A stretch of 64,000 nt of DNA from Nitrospira sp. GTDB taxonomy: Bacteria; Nitrospirota; Nitrospiria; Nitrospirales; Nitrospiraceae. Location: the NCBI GenBank assembly GCA_024998565.1, contig JACOEM010000001.1, positions 642,485 to 706,484 of the forward strand, in the 5' to 3' direction. A program made the position numbers and the translations under genes. Positions 15,255-25,148 of this stretch are shown piece by piece. Positions within the stretch are counted from its first letter, which is position 1, and each line of letters starts with the position of its first letter. A model generated the notes under the pieces. The model was given only the letters and a program-made list of their open reading frames with translations, was not told the DNA's origin and ran no database searches.

Positions 15255-17852
15255 ATGCGCGTGTACGAATTAGCAAAGCAGCTGGGGATGGAAAATCGGG
15301 AGCTGATTCCTGAATTGAAACGGCTCGGGATTCCGGTGGCGTCCCACAGCAGCGCCTTGGATGACGATTCGGTTCGCGTTGTCTTGGAGAAGCTGAGCTC
15401 GAAGGCGCGGAGTGGTGAGGCTGCGTCCGGCGGGCATGAAGCGAAGAAGGTGGTTCGTTCGTCGAAAGAATCCGGTACGTCTCACGAGAGGGGGCACGCG
15501 GCGGCGCATGAAGAGCCTCCAAAGCCGGACAAGAAACGGATCCTCATCAAGAAGAAGAGGGAAGAAGGTGCTGAGGATGCCGCTGCGTCCCTAGCGGCGG
15601 CAGAAGCGGCGTTTGCGCCTGTTGTCCCTGCAGGGCCCGATGCGGCGGTCGCAGCGTCTGCGACCAGCCATGAGGCAGAAGCGATTGAGGCTGCCCCGGT
15701 TGAGTCGGCCCCGCCCGAGGAGGCAGTACCCCAGCCGCCTGTCGTCACGGTTTCAGAGGAATTGCCGGTCAAGCCGGTCCAGGTTCCTCCGGTCACGACT
15801 CCTCCGCTGGATGCGCTGGCGACGGCGAAGAAGAAAAGCGCAGCTACGGAGGCCATGGAAAGCGAAGCGGCAGCGCGGGAAAAATTGAAAAAGGCCAAGA
15901 AGGCTCCGCGGACCCGTGAGGAAGATGAAGCCAAGTTTAAGAACGACGCTACTCGATGGGGAGATCTGCGGGCGATCCCGGTGCAGCGGCGTGAAGACCG
16001 GTCCAAGCATATTCACCATGCCTCGCCAACGGAAGTCACGAAACCGAGAAAGAAAAGCGTGAAATTAAGCGCAGGAGTGAGCGTCAAGGAATTCGCGGAA
16101 CTCATCGGTCAGCGGCCTGCGGACGTGGTCCGGAAGCTGATGGAGATGGGGCAAATGGTGACCTTCAATCAGTCGATCAATCTGGAGGCGGCCTCCTTGA
16201 TCGCCGAAGAGTACGGCACCAGGGTGGAAGTGTCGACGGAAAAGGTCGGGGAAGCGTTGCTGGAAGAAGCCGCCCAATCATCGGGTGAGGAGCATGCGGT
16301 CTTGCGGCCTCCGGTCGTCACGATCATGGGGCATGTCGATCATGGAAAAACGTCCCTGCTCGATGCGATTCGCCTGACAAAGGTGGCGGAAGGTGAGGCC
16401 GGAGGGATTACGCAGCATATCGGCGCCTATATCGTCGGAGTTCGCGGCAAGCAGGTGACCTTCCTCGATACCCCGGGCCACGAAGCCTTTACGGCCATGC
16501 GCGCCAGAGGCGCGAAGGCCACGGACATCGTGATTCTGGTTGTGGCTGCCGATGATGGCGTCATGCCCCAGACGGTGGAAGCCATTCACCATGCCAAGGC
16601 TGCCGGAGTGCCATTGATCGTGGCCATCAATAAGGTCGATAAACCGGGCGCCAATATCGATCGTGTCAAGAATGCTTTGACCGAACATGGGCTGGTTCCT
16701 GAGCCGTGGGGCGGCGATACGATTATGGTCGAAGTGTCCGCCAAGCAGCGGACGGGTCTGGACCAGTTGCTGGAGATGATTCTTCTGCAGGCGGAAGTGT
16801 TGGAGCTGAAGGCGGACCCCTCGCGCATGGCCAAGGGCCTGGTGATCGAAGCAAAGTTGGATCGCGGGCGTGGACCGATCGCGACGGTGCTGGTGCAGAG
16901 CGGGACGCTCCATGTCGGGGATGCGTTTGTAGTCGGCAATTTCAGCGGCCGCGTGCGGGCGCTCATCACCGACACGGGGAGCAAGACGACTGAGGCTGGC
17001 CCGTCTGTTCCTGTCGAGGTGATTGGTCTGCCGGGCGTGCCGTCGGCAGGCGACTTATTTACCATTGTGAAGGACGAACGAGTTGCCCGTGAGATTGCGC
17101 AGGAGCGGGCGATGAAGCAGCGGGCGGCAGATCTGGCCGGGCCGGCCAAGGTGAGCCTGGACGATCTGTTTGCCAAGATACAAGAGGGCAATGTCAAAGA
17201 ATTGCCCATCGTCATCAAGGCCGATGTGCAGGGGTCGGCCGAAGCTCTGGCCGCTGCGGTGGAAAAAATGCCGGTCGGCGCGGTCAAGTTACGGGTGATG
17301 CATACCGGTGTGGGCGGGATCACGGAAACCGACATTCTCCTGGCGGCCGCTTCCAAGGCCATTGTGATCGGATTTAACATCCGTCCGGAGCCGAAAGCGG
17401 CGGCATTGGCCGAACGAGAGGGTGTCGATGTACGCCTGTACAGCATCATTTACGATGCCCTCAACGATATCCGGGCCGCGATGGAGGGCCTGCTCGAACC
17501 CACTCTCAAGGAGCGTGTGCTTGGGCGGGCCGAGGTGCGGCAGATGTTTACCATCCCCAAGGCCGGTCTGGTGGCCGGTTGTTACGTGGTGGACGGCGTC
17601 ATCTCCAGGGCCAGCGTCGGTGTGCGCGTGCTTCGCGACAGTGTGGTGGTGTATGAGGGCAAGCTGGGCTCGCTCCGTCGATTTAAGGACGATGTGCGTG
17701 AAGTGCAGCAGGGGTATGAGTGCGGTATCACGGTCGAAAACTTCAATGACCTCAAAGCCGGGGACATTATCGAGGCCTACGTCGTCGATAAGATTGCTGC
17801 GAAGCTTGAGCCGGCGAACCGTGGTGCGTCTCCCCAAAGTCATCGGGCATGA
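15255..17852 (+). CDS. infB: Translation initiation factor IF-2
   Basis: This is an 865-residue GTPase that brings initiator tRNA to the 30S subunit. The N-terminal IF2_N domain ([26 protein letters not shown]) is followed by a long low-complexity linker rich in Ala, Pro, Glu and Lys (residues 55-270). A second IF2_N-like segment follows ([27 protein letters not shown]). The G domain begins with GHVDHGKT at residues 359-366, with DTPGHE and NKVDKP further on. The IF-2 C-terminal domains complete the protein ([10 protein letters not shown] and [13 protein letters not shown]). It overlaps ylxP by four bases (ATGA). Confidence 0.97.
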   Translation: MRVYELAKQLGMENRELIPELKRLGIPVASHSSALDDDSVRVVLEKLSSKARSGEAASGGHEAKKVVRSSKESGTSHERGHAAAHEEPPKPDKKRILIKKKREEGAEDAAASLAAAEAAFAPVVPAGPDAAVAASATSHEAEAIEAAPVESAPPEEAVPQPPVVTVSEELPVKPVQVPPVTTPPLDALATAKKKSAATEAMESEAAAREKLKKAKKAPRTREEDEAKFKNDATRWGDLRAIPVQRREDRSKHIHHASPTEVTKPRKKSVKLSAGVSVKEFAELIGQRPADVVRKLMEMGQMVTFNQSINLEAASLIAEEYGTRVEVSTEKVGEALLEEAAQSSGEEHAVLRPPVVTIMGHVDHGKTSLLDAIRLTKVAEGEAGGITQHIGAYIVGVRGKQVTFLDTPGHEAFTAMRARGAKATDIVILVVAADDGVMPQTVEAIHHAKAAGVPLIVAINKVDKPGANIDRVKNALTEHGLVPEPWGGDTIMVEVSAKQRTGLDQLLEMILLQAEVLELKADPSRMAKGLVIEAKLDRGRGPIATVLVQSGTLHVGDAFVVGNFSGRVRALITDTGSKTTEAGPSVPVEVIGLPGVPSAGDLFTIVKDERVAREIAQERAMKQRAADLAGPAKVSLDDLFAKIQEGNVKELPIVIKADVQGSAEALAAAVEKMPVGAVKLRVMHTGVGGITETDILLAAASKAIVIGFNIRPEPKAAALAEREGVDVRLYSIIYDALNDIRAAMEGLLEPTLKERVLGRAEVRQMFTIPKAGLVAGCYVVDGVISRASVGVRVLRDSVVVYEGKLGSLRRFKDDVREVQQGYECGITVENFNDLKAGDIIEAYVVDKIAAKLEPANRGASPQSHRA

Positions 17853-18130
17853 TCGTCGGGCTTTGCACGGTTGAGCTGTTTATTCCCGACGGGCATTCAT
17901 TGAAAGAGAAACGCCAGGTCCTGCAGAGCCTGAAGACCCGGTTGCGAGACAAGTTTAATCTATCGGTCGCGGAAGTCGGAGACCAGGATTTGTGGCAGAA
18001 GGCAATTTTGGGGTTGGTCTGCGTGGCAAATGAATCCGCGCATGTGAACCAGGTGTTGGATCAAGCGGTGAATTTGATTCAGTCCGTGCCGGCGATCCAA
18101 CTATTGCGCTCGCGAATCGAGATGCTGTAA
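17849..18130 (+). CDS. ylxP: DUF503 family protein YlxP
   Basis: This is a 93-residue single-domain protein of the DUF503 family. It starts [44 protein letters not shown], which matches the family signature throughout. Members sit between infB and rbfA in many bacteria and are linked with ribosome assembly, but their precise role is not established. The ATG overlaps the infB stop codon (ATGA), so it is translationally coupled. rbfA follows after nine bases. Confidence 0.88.
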   Translation: MIVGLCTVELFIPDGHSLKEKRQVLQSLKTRLRDKFNLSVAEVGDQDLWQKAILGLVCVANESAHVNQVLDQAVNLIQSVPAIQLLRSRIEML

Positions 18131-18139
18131 GGCGGCGTC

Positions 18140-18538
18140 ATGACCAAATCGACGTACAGCCGGGCCGATCGTGTGGCAGACCAGATTCGCATGGAAGTGG
18201 CCGACATCCTGATGCGGAAGATCAAAGATCCCCGCGTCCGCTCGGTTACCGTGACGGATGTGGAGTTGACCAAAGATCTTCGCATCGCGCGCGTCTTTGT
18301 GACGACCATGGAGCAGAATAAAGATGAGCGGTTGGTGTTCGACGGGCTGGCGAAGGCCAGCGGTTTCGTTCGGGCGGAGTTGGGACGGCGTCTGGCATTA
18401 CGATACCTGCCGGAGCTGATCTTTATGAAAGACATCAGTGGCCCTAGAGCTGACCGAGTCCTGGAGCTGTTGGATGGACTGCACCGCGATCAATCCCACG
18501 AAGAGATGTTGGCAGAGACCCCCCACACCGATGTCTAG
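18140..18538 (+). CDS. rbfA: Ribosome-binding factor A
   Basis: This is a 132-residue KH-type protein that binds the 30S subunit near the 5' end of 16S rRNA and is needed for its late maturation and for growth in the cold. It begins with basic, tyrosine-containing sequence (MTKSTYSRADRVADQIRMEVADILMRKIKDPRV) and contains the family signatures SVTVTDVELTKDLRIARVFV and LALRYLPELIFMKD. A C-terminal extension of about 15 residues is the only variable part. The start at 18140 follows aaggcggc. It is part of the infB-ylxP-rbfA-truB string. Confidence 0.94.
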   Translation: MTKSTYSRADRVADQIRMEVADILMRKIKDPRVRSVTVTDVELTKDLRIARVFVTTMEQNKDERLVFDGLAKASGFVRAELGRRLALRYLPELIFMKDISGPRADRVLELLDGLHRDQSHEEMLAETPHTDV

Positions 18539-18541
18539 CAA

Positions 18542-19573
18542 ATGACCATGATCGCCTCGATGGAGCCACGCGCGACTACTGTGCTTCAGGACGGAGTGTT
18601 GAACGTCCGCAAGGAAGCCGGGTGGACGTCGCACGATGTGGTGGCTCGCATTCGTGGGAAGTTGCGCGGCATGAAGTTGGGCCATGCCGGAACGCTGGAT
18701 CCGGCGGCGACCGGTGTCCTGCCGTTGCTCGTCGGGCGTGGAACGCGCATCGCCGAGTATTTGCTGGAGTGGGACAAAACCTATCTCGCCGGATTGCGAC
18801 TTGGTGAAACCACCGACACGCAAGATGCCACCGGGACAGTGCTCCTGCGCTCACCGATTGAGTCGTTGACGGGAGCCCGTATCCGTGAAGTGGTAGCACA
18901 GTTCGAGGGGCGTATTCACCAGCTTCCCCCCATGTACTCTGCAGTGAAAGTCGGGGGAGTTCCTTTATACAAAGCGGCGCGAGCCGGGCGAGAAGTGTCT
19001 CGACAGCCTCGTGAAGTCACCGTCTTTCGCCTCGATATCGTGGATATTCAGATTCCCGATGTAACACTCCGGGTGGCCTGCTCCAAAGGGACCTATATCA
19101 GAACGCTCTGCGCGGATATCGGGGACAAGTTAGGGGTTGGCGGTCATATGGCGACGTTGGTTCGTGAACGCGTGGGACCGCTGACTGTGGACCAGGCGTT
19201 GACGGTGGACGAAGTCGAATCACGGTTGGAGCAAGGCACGCTGGCGGCGTCGATGCTGACGTTGGATCAAGCGCTGCTCGGACTTCCGGCGTGCATCGTG
19301 GGAGCGGCGACGGCCGGACGGGTCCTGCACGGCATGCCGGTTCCTAACTCAGAAGTGCTGGCCTGGCATGGTCTGTCCTCGCCTCTCTCTGAGGGGGCGA
19401 ATCGGGCCATTCGCATCAAGGACGGAGCGGGGCGGTTATTAGCCATCGGCACGATGCCGGAGGGCATGAATGTCGAGGCGCCGGCGGCGAATGCGCAATC
19501 GATTGCTGTATCGAAGGTATTGGTCACAGAAGAATCACAGGGTGGTAGTATCGCGAACTCAATAGAGGAGTAG
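18542..19573 (+). CDS. truB: tRNA pseudouridine-55 synthase
   Basis: This is a 343-residue enzyme that converts U55 in the T-loop of tRNAs to pseudouridine. The catalytic aspartate is Asp53 in the motif GHAGTLDPAATGVLPLLVG. Other family signs are TKT-like ATRIAEYLLEWDKTYLA, QLPPMYSAVKVGGVPLYKAARAG and SKGTYIRTLCADIG. A C-terminal PUA-like domain (about residues 250-320) completes it, followed by a tail of low similarity. The start overlaps nothing; rbfA ends three bases before. Two ATGs (18542 and 18548) are close together. The gene lies just before rpsO. Confidence 0.95.
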   Translation: MTMIASMEPRATTVLQDGVLNVRKEAGWTSHDVVARIRGKLRGMKLGHAGTLDPAATGVLPLLVGRGTRIAEYLLEWDKTYLAGLRLGETTDTQDATGTVLLRSPIESLTGARIREVVAQFEGRIHQLPPMYSAVKVGGVPLYKAARAGREVSRQPREVTVFRLDIVDIQIPDVTLRVACSKGTYIRTLCADIGDKLGVGGHMATLVRERVGPLTVDQALTVDEVESRLEQGTLAASMLTLDQALLGLPACIVGAATAGRVLHGMPVPNSEVLAWHGLSSPLSEGANRAIRIKDGAGRLLAIGTMPEGMNVEAPAANAQSIAVSKVLVTEESQGGSIANSIEE

Positions 19574-19579
19574 AGACGT

Positions 19580-19849
19580 ATGGCACTGGTAAAAGAAGTG
19601 AAAACGGAATTGGTCAAGGGTTTCCAGAAGCATGACAAGGACACCGGATCTCCGGAAGTGCAGATTGCGATCCTGACGAACCGGATTACGTATTTGACGG
19701 AACATTTCAAGCTACACAAGAAAGACCACCATTCCCGGCGCGGGCTGTTGACGTTGGTCGGACGTCGTCGTCGGTTGTTGGACTATCTCCGAAAAGTTGA
19801 AGAAGCCCGGTATCGCGCCATTCTGGAGCGCCTGGGTATTCGTAAGTAG
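19580..19849 (+). CDS. rpsO: 30S ribosomal protein S15
   Basis: This is an 89-residue protein that binds 16S rRNA early in the assembly of the 30S subunit. The sequence is canonical: [62 protein letters not shown]. The ATG at 19580 has agaggag upstream. It sits between truB and pnp, an order seen in many bacteria. A hairpin follows about 15 bases after the stop. Confidence 0.97.
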   Translation: MALVKEVKTELVKGFQKHDKDTGSPEVQIAILTNRITYLTEHFKLHKKDHHSRRGLLTLVGRRRRLLDYLRKVEEARYRAILERLGIRK

Positions 19850-19863
19850 TCGTGTGAGCGAAT

Positions 19864-19891
19864 CGGCTGCCACCTGCGTGGGTGGCGGCCG
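19864..19891 (+). terminator. Hairpin between rpsO and pnp
   Basis: An 11-pair stem (19864-19874 with 19881-19891, one G-T pair) encloses a six-base loop. No T-run follows, so it may be an mRNA processing or stabilising element rather than a true terminator. In E. coli the same gap carries an attenuator and an RNase III site that control pnp. Confidence 0.45.
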
Positions 19892-20044
19892 AACCATGTG
19901 TTGCCCCCGCAGGTGAACACTGAAACAAGTTCAACGACACGGGTCGACATTCAGACGAGGGCAGGGGCTATCGTTGAATGTGCAGGTAGCCGGTTGAACT
20001 TATCTCTGTGGGCATCTGTGGGATTTAAACGGAGGAGACCATAG

Positions 20045-22162
20045 ATGAAACATGTTGTAGACATTGAGCTGGCCGGGCGCCGGTTGACGCTGGAGACCGG
20101 ACGCATCGCGAAGCAGGCGGACGGTGCTATCTGGGCCACGTACGGTGATACTGTTGTGCTCGCAACGGCCGTTGCGTCACAAAATGCCAAACCGGGAGTG
20201 GATTTTCTTCCGCTGACCGTGGATTACCAGGAAAAGACGTATGCGGCCGGTAAGATTCCGGGCGGCTATTTTAAGCGGGAAGGTCGGCCTTCCGAGCGGG
20301 AAGTGCTCACCAGCCGGTTGATTGACCGGCCGCTCCGCCCGCTCTTTCCTGAAGGCTATTACTTCGAAACGCAAGTCATCGCCTCGGTCTTGTCTGCGGA
20401 TAAGACAGGCGTGTCGGATGTCATCGGCATTATCGCAGCCTCCGCGGCCTTGGCGGTCTCGTCGATTCCTTTCAACGGGCCGATCGCCGGTGTGAAGATC
20501 GGTCGGGTGAACGGGCAGTTCGTGGTGAACCCCGATCTGGAAACCCTGGAAACCAGTGATCTTCATCTCGTCGTGGCGGGCACTGCCGACGCGGTCATGA
20601 TGGTCGAAGCCGGCGCCAATGAATTGCCGGAAGCGACCATGCTCGAAGCTATCGAACTGGCGCACAGCGAAATTAAGAAAATCGTCGCGAAGATCGAAGA
20701 ACTGCGCAAGTTGGTCGGCAAGGCGAAGCGGGTCGTGGTGCAGGAGGCGATCGACGCCGCATTGACCGAGCAGGTGCGGGCGTTGGTGGCCGGGCCGATT
20801 CGCGAAGCCATCCTCATCCCCAATAAGAGTGCACGGCAGGAACGCCTGGATCAGGTGTTGGCCGAGACGGTTGCGAAGCTCAAGTCGGACGAGCCGAATC
20901 GGGACCGGCACGTGAAGATTATTTTCCATGGTCTGGAGTACACAGAAGTTCGTAACATGATTCTCGAAAAGCGGGTGCGTGCCGACGGGCGTGGTCCGGC
21001 GGACATTCGACCGATTACCTGCGAAGTCGGAGTCCTGCCGCGTGCACACGGTTCCGCAGTCTTCACCCGCGGAGAAACCCAGAGTTTGGCGGTGGTGACG
21101 CTGGGTACAACCGACGATGAGCAGCGCATCGATGCCTTGGAGGGCGAATACATGCGCACCTTCATGCTGCATTATAATTTCCCGCCTTTCAGTGTGGGTG
21201 AGGCACGGCCGTTGCGGTCGCCCGGCCGCCGCGAGGTCGGCCATGGGGCCCTTGCCGAGCGCGCGCTCAAGTCGATTATTCCCGGCAAGGACAAGTTCCC
21301 CTATACCGTGCGGATTGTTTCGGAAATCCTGGAGTCGAACGGATCTTCTTCCATGGCGACGGTGTGCGGCGGTACGTTGGCGCTTTTGGATGCGGGCGTT
21401 CCGATTAAGGAGCCGGTGGCGGGGATCGCGATGGGGTTGATCAAGGAAGGCAATCAGGTGCTGGTTCTGTCCGATATTCTCGGATTGGAGGATCACCTGG
21501 GCGATATGGACTTTAAGGTCACGGGAACCAAAAACGGCGTGACGGCGCTTCAGATGGATATCAAGATCGGCGGCATTACCTCCGAATTGATGCGTGAAGC
21601 GCTGGCTCAAGCGAAGGCGGGTCGGTTACACATTCTCGGGTGTATGGCCCAGGCGTTGACCGAACCGCGTACCAAGCTGTCAGCGTTCGCTCCGCGCATA
21701 TTCCCGATGAAGATCAAGCAAGACAAGATCCGCGATGTCATCGGCCCGGGTGGAAAGATGATCCGCAGCATCATCGCGGAGACCGGTGTGAAGATCAATG
21801 TCGAAGACACCGGCGATGTGACGATTGCCTCTTCCGATGAAGCATCGGCACAGAAGGCTATCGATATGATCAAGCGCCTGACCGAGGAAGTCGAGGTCGG
21901 CAAAATCTATCTCGGAACGGTCCGCAAGATTATGGACTTCGGCGCATTCGTCGAAGTGCTTCCCGGTACGGACGGCTTGGTGCACATTTCCCAGCTGGCC
22001 CATCATCGCGTCAAGGCGGTCACCGACGAGGTGTCCGAAGGCGATCAGGTGATGGTGAAGGTGCTGGAAATCGATAAGCAGGGAAAGATTCGCTTGAGCC
22101 GGAAGGAAGCCATGCCGGCACCGGCTGGTTCACCTGCCACCGAACCAACACCCGCGGGATAA
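20045..22162 (+). CDS. pnp: Polyribonucleotide nucleotidyltransferase (PNPase)
   Basis: This is a 705-residue 3'-to-5' exoribonuclease that degrades mRNA by phosphorolysis. Two RNase PH domains are visible (starting at residue 8 with [21 protein letters not shown], and around 310-540 with [21 protein letters not shown]). They are separated by a helical domain. The second active core has the motifs [15 protein letters not shown] and [24 protein letters not shown] domain ([20 protein letters not shown]) and an S1 domain ([33 protein letters not shown]) follow. A ggaggag site precedes the ATG. The M16 peptidase gene follows after six bases. Confidence 0.97.
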   Translation: MKHVVDIELAGRRLTLETGRIAKQADGAIWATYGDTVVLATAVASQNAKPGVDFLPLTVDYQEKTYAAGKIPGGYFKREGRPSEREVLTSRLIDRPLRPLFPEGYYFETQVIASVLSADKTGVSDVIGIIAASAALAVSSIPFNGPIAGVKIGRVNGQFVVNPDLETLETSDLHLVVAGTADAVMMVEAGANELPEATMLEAIELAHSEIKKIVAKIEELRKLVGKAKRVVVQEAIDAALTEQVRALVAGPIREAILIPNKSARQERLDQVLAETVAKLKSDEPNRDRHVKIIFHGLEYTEVRNMILEKRVRADGRGPADIRPITCEVGVLPRAHGSAVFTRGETQSLAVVTLGTTDDEQRIDALEGEYMRTFMLHYNFPPFSVGEARPLRSPGRREVGHGALAERALKSIIPGKDKFPYTVRIVSEILESNGSSSMATVCGGTLALLDAGVPIKEPVAGIAMGLIKEGNQVLVLSDILGLEDHLGDMDFKVTGTKNGVTALQMDIKIGGITSELMREALAQAKAGRLHILGCMAQALTEPRTKLSAFAPRIFPMKIKQDKIRDVIGPGGKMIRSIIAETGVKINVEDTGDVTIASSDEASAQKAIDMIKRLTEEVEVGKIYLGTVRKIMDFGAFVEVLPGTDGLVHISQLAHHRVKAVTDEVSEGDQVMVKVLEIDKQGKIRLSRKEAMPAPAGSPATEPTPAG

Positions 22163-22168
22163 TCGATC

Positions 22169-23422
22169 GTGTATCGCAAGATCGTTCTCGATAACCGGTT
22201 GCGCATTGTGGCCGAGCTGTTGCCGACGTTGAAGTCCGTCACGATCGGTATATGGGTCAACGTCGGATCGCGCGATGAGCAACCGGGGGAAGAGGGGCTG
22301 TCTCACTTCCTGGAACATATGTTTTTCAAGGGAACGCGCAGCCGCACGGCGACGCAGATTTCCCGCGAGATCGATGCGCTGGGGGGTGAGATGAATGCGT
22401 TCACCACCCGAGAAACGACGACCTTTTACGTGAAGGTGCTGGATCAACAGTTGGAGGCAGCGTTGGAGCTGCTCTCGGATCTGTTCTATCGGTCCCGGTT
22501 TGAGTCGAAAGAGGTCGAAAAAGAAAAGCAGGTGGTGCTCGAAGAGATCAGGATGGTTCAGGATGATCCGGAGGATCTGGTTCAAGAGCTTCACATGAAG
22601 CATACGCTGGGAAGCCATCCCTTGGGCCGGCCGATCCTGGGGCAGGCACCGAGAATTCAAGCTCTGGGACGGAACGATCTGGTGTCGTACGTTGGTTCGC
22701 ACTACGATCCGGAGCGCACGGTCGTTGCGGTGGCCGGCAACTTTACCTGGCGCCGTTTAGAGCAGTTGTTGGCGCGGTATTTTTCCGACTCCCACAAAGG
22801 TGTGGCCGCCCAGCCAAGCCGTCGTCCGCCTGAGGTGAAAGGTGGGGTGCTGGTTAAGCGCAAAGCTCTTGAGCAGGTCCATCTGTGCTTGGGCCTTCAG
22901 GGTCTGAGTGCCGGGCATAAGGATCGATATGCGGCGCATGCGCTCAACGGGGTGTTGGGCGGGAGTGTGAGTTCGCGCCTCTTTCAGGAGGTGCGGGAAA
23001 AGCGTGGGCTCGTGTACTCGATCTATTCGTTCTTGTCCACCTATTCCGATGGCGGAATGACCACGGTGTATGCGGGTACGCGCCCGAAAGAGGTTGAGCG
23101 TGTCGTGGAAGTTGTCTGCCGGGAGTTGAAGAAGCTCCGGACCCATGGAATCGATGCGAAAGATTTAGCCCGGGTCAAAAATCAAATGAAGGGCAGTCTG
23201 ATGCTCAGCCTGGAGAGTTCGCACAGCCGCATGAGCAAGTTGGCAAAGGACGAATTGACGCAGGGCAATCACGTGTCGCTCGAGCAGATGATTGCGGAAA
23301 TCGATCGTGTGACCACCGATCAAGTGTATCGGGTGGCGCAAACGTTACTCGATCAGCGCTGTCTTTCAATTACCGCACTTGGCCCGATTCCGACGAAGAG
23401 TCTGCAGTCGTTTGCGTCATAA
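22169..23422 (+). CDS. M16 family zinc peptidase
   Basis: This is a 417-residue protein with the inverted zinc-binding motif HFLEH (His46, Glu49, His50) and the downstream glutamate region (ETTTFYVKVLDQQLEAALELLSDL). The second half has the usual RxxxY-type motif of the family (GGSVSSRLFQEVREKRGLVYSIYS). It resembles the processing-peptidase-like proteins that follow pnp in many bacteria (PqqL/MPP type). It has no signal peptide and the length is typical for a single M16 polypeptide. The start is GTG at 22169, six bases after pnp, so it is in the same operon. Substrates are unknown. Confidence 0.92.
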   Translation: MYRKIVLDNRLRIVAELLPTLKSVTIGIWVNVGSRDEQPGEEGLSHFLEHMFFKGTRSRTATQISREIDALGGEMNAFTTRETTTFYVKVLDQQLEAALELLSDLFYRSRFESKEVEKEKQVVLEEIRMVQDDPEDLVQELHMKHTLGSHPLGRPILGQAPRIQALGRNDLVSYVGSHYDPERTVVAVAGNFTWRRLEQLLARYFSDSHKGVAAQPSRRPPEVKGGVLVKRKALEQVHLCLGLQGLSAGHKDRYAAHALNGVLGGSVSSRLFQEVREKRGLVYSIYSFLSTYSDGGMTTVYAGTRPKEVERVVEVVCRELKKLRTHGIDAKDLARVKNQMKGSLMLSLESSHSRMSKLAKDELTQGNHVSLEQMIAEIDRVTTDQVYRVAQTLLDQRCLSITALGPIPTKSLQSFAS

Positions 23423-23795
23423 CCGGTCAGGTGCGGGGTATCTGTAGGCGGGTGCACGCGCTGGTCAAGCCGTGAATTGCGGTGATTTGAGCGCGATCAC
23501 AGGGCTAACTAGTTGAAACGCCGCTTAATTTCAAGTGGTAATGATGGTTGGATTTCGGTAAAACATTTTCTTGACACGTTTGGTGGATTTAAGTACCATG
23601 GCCGCGTTTTCATCATATAAGTCTGAATTTATTTCGGCTGCATTACAGGGGAAGGTAAGCAGAGAGAAAGGGGGTGTGCGTCGCACTTCCTCCTCCTAGC
23701 GCGTTCTCTGGATTTTTGTTTTTTTCTGAACTCTTTTTTTGGATACTGTGATTCAACGGTTCTCTGGTCATCATTTTTCCAAGGAGGGTAGGGTT
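23423..23795 (+). promoter_or_regulatory. 373-base intergenic region with promoter and long leader
   Basis: This gap has no convincing coding sequence. It contains the inverted repeat TTGAAA...TTTCAA at 23513-23534 (10-base spacer), the promoter at 23571-23599 and a leader of nearly 190 bases. The end of the leader has two T-tracts (about 23712-23738) and a strong ribosome binding site. No hairpin precedes the T-tracts, so they are not a classical terminator. Confidence 0.5.
23571..23599 (+). promoter_or_regulatory. Sigma-70 promoter of the secreted two-gene unit
   Basis: TTGACA (perfect -35 box, 23571-23576) is followed by a 17-base spacer and TACCAT (23594-23599, four of six). Transcription would start near 23606 and give a leader of about 190 bases. 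Confidence 0.6.
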
Positions 23796-24308
23796 ATGAA
23801 TAGGGTCGGAATTCTAGCCGCACTTGCAGTCTCCTCCGTTGTCGGCTTGTTGACCGCCGGTGTTACGTTGGCGGCCGATGCTCCAGCCGGGGGCGGACCG
23901 AGCGAAGTCACCACGGGCAGCGGAAAGTTTTTTAAGGGTGAGCCCACCAATACTTTGAAAGGTCGGGTGTGGTCGCAATGGGCAGACAATCCTGATACCG
24001 AATTGCTCTTCGGCATCCAGTACTGGAATACTGGTGATCCAGCTTCTGGTGAGGGCGGTGGCCGCTCTTCAACGCAAATGGACGTCAAGCCGCCGGATCC
24101 TTTGTTTACCTGCTGCGGCTGGGGATTCACCGGTGGTACGGACAAGAACAATCCTTACGCCGGCTGGTATCATGCAGCGACCACAGTCCGTTTGTCTGTG
24201 AAGGATAAGAGTTTGATGGATCAAATCATCAAGGCATCGCAGGAACTCGTCGCGATGGAAGTGACCCTTGACGGTCGGACCATTACCGGATTTAAGGTCT
24301 TGAAATAG
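23796..24308 (+). CDS. Secreted protein of unknown function A
   Basis: This is a 170-residue exported protein. Residues 1-27 are a signal peptide ending in LAADAPAGG. The mature part begins with a glycine-rich stretch and then has LKGRVWSQWADNPDTELLFGIQYWN, a proline-rich patch and a FTCCGWGFTGGTDKNNPY segment with two adjacent cysteines. The strongly preferred start at 23796 has aaggaggg upstream. I recognise no family. The following gene shares the LxGRV opening after its signal peptide and a similar strand-rich composition, so the two may be partners. The strong promoter and ribosome binding site suggest an abundant periplasmic or surface protein. Confidence 0.7.
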   Translation: MNRVGILAALAVSSVVGLLTAGVTLAADAPAGGGPSEVTTGSGKFFKGEPTNTLKGRVWSQWADNPDTELLFGIQYWNTGDPASGEGGGRSSTQMDVKPPDPLFTCCGWGFTGGTDKNNPYAGWYHAATTVRLSVKDKSLMDQIIKASQELVAMEVTLDGRTITGFKVLK

Positions 24309-24368
24309 AATTTATACGCGAGGCGACATTCTTGAGACATTTTTGTCTTCTTTAAGGAGGATGTGATT

Positions 24369-25043
24369 ATGAAGCTTCAAAAGCAGGGGTGGACCTTTAT
24401 GGCTGCCGTGGCTTTGGTGGTAGGATTTACCTCCACTGCGCTGGCCATTGAGGCGTTCCAGGAACGATTCGAGTGGGGAGATCTGAGCAAGCCCACCACG
24501 CTGCAGGGGCGTGTCATCATTCTTGATCCGTACGATGAAGCGGTCTGGCTCAACATCGCTGTGTTCGGCGGCAACGCCGAGAGCGGTCTGTGGTGGCAGA
24601 GAGTGCACCCAGGCAAGAACCTCAAATTTTATCCGGCTGACAAGAATGTGTGGGAACAGTTGAAGTCCATGGCGCGTGCGCATTCCGGGCCGGCTGCAGC
24701 GAAGGAAGTTCCTCCTGGATCCCCGACCACTCTCGTGGAATTTGTGGCCCAGGAAGTCGAGCAGAATCGCCGCGTGATTTCATCGGTCAAGAAGTTGCCC
24801 GAGAATGCCGGCGAAATGGGTAAGCCAAAGAGCATCTCGTCCCTTCGTTTGAAGGAATGTGAAGGGAAGACGGAAGTGGATGCTCCTTGCCACGCCGCGA
24901 AGACGCTGCTGAACACGTCCCCGAAGTCTCCTGATGGAGATAAGGTATTGATGCAGTATGATGTGTTATTGCCCAATGGCAAGCCGCTTGCCAACCTGAT
25001 TCCCTGGACAGCGAAGTACAATCAGGGTGGTGGACATCACTGA
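24369..25043 (+). CDS. Secreted protein of unknown function B
   Basis: This is a 224-residue protein with a signal peptide (residues 1-26, ending STALAIEA). Next come FEWGDLSKPTTLQGRVIILDPYDEAVWLN and FGGNAESGLWWQRVHPGKNLKFYP. The middle is rich in lysine and glutamate. A cysteine pair (LKECEGKTEVDAPCHAA) could form a disulfide. The C-terminus is GGGHH, which may bind a metal. The ATG at 24369 follows aaggaggatg by five bases. It is the second gene of a two-gene unit and is followed by a strong terminator. Its family is not recognised. Confidence 0.7.
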   Translation: MKLQKQGWTFMAAVALVVGFTSTALAIEAFQERFEWGDLSKPTTLQGRVIILDPYDEAVWLNIAVFGGNAESGLWWQRVHPGKNLKFYPADKNVWEQLKSMARAHSGPAAAKEVPPGSPTTLVEFVAQEVEQNRRVISSVKKLPENAGEMGKPKSISSLRLKECEGKTEVDAPCHAAKTLLNTSPKSPDGDKVLMQYDVLLPNGKPLANLIPWTAKYNQGGGHH

Positions 25044-25072
25044 GTAGTAAAAGGCCATTGGCCTGAAGTGAG

Positions 25073-25107
25073 AAGGCGGCATTCCGGAAGGGATGCCGCC
25101 TTTTTAT
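25073..25107 (+). terminator. Rho-independent terminator after secreted protein B
   Basis: The stem aaggcggcat (25073-25082) pairs with atgccgcctt (25093-25102), followed by tttttattt. It closes the two-gene secreted unit and lies just before the convergent mutS gene. Confidence 0.9.
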
Positions 25108-25148
25108 TTGGGATATCAAAGGAAGAACGGTCTAAGCCGCGGGAAAGA

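Noticed and set aside
20177-21610. Long open frame (477 codons) on the minus strand inside pnp
   Set aside because: It is an antisense shadow of the high-G+C pnp gene. It has low-complexity Arg/His-rich translation and no family resemblance.
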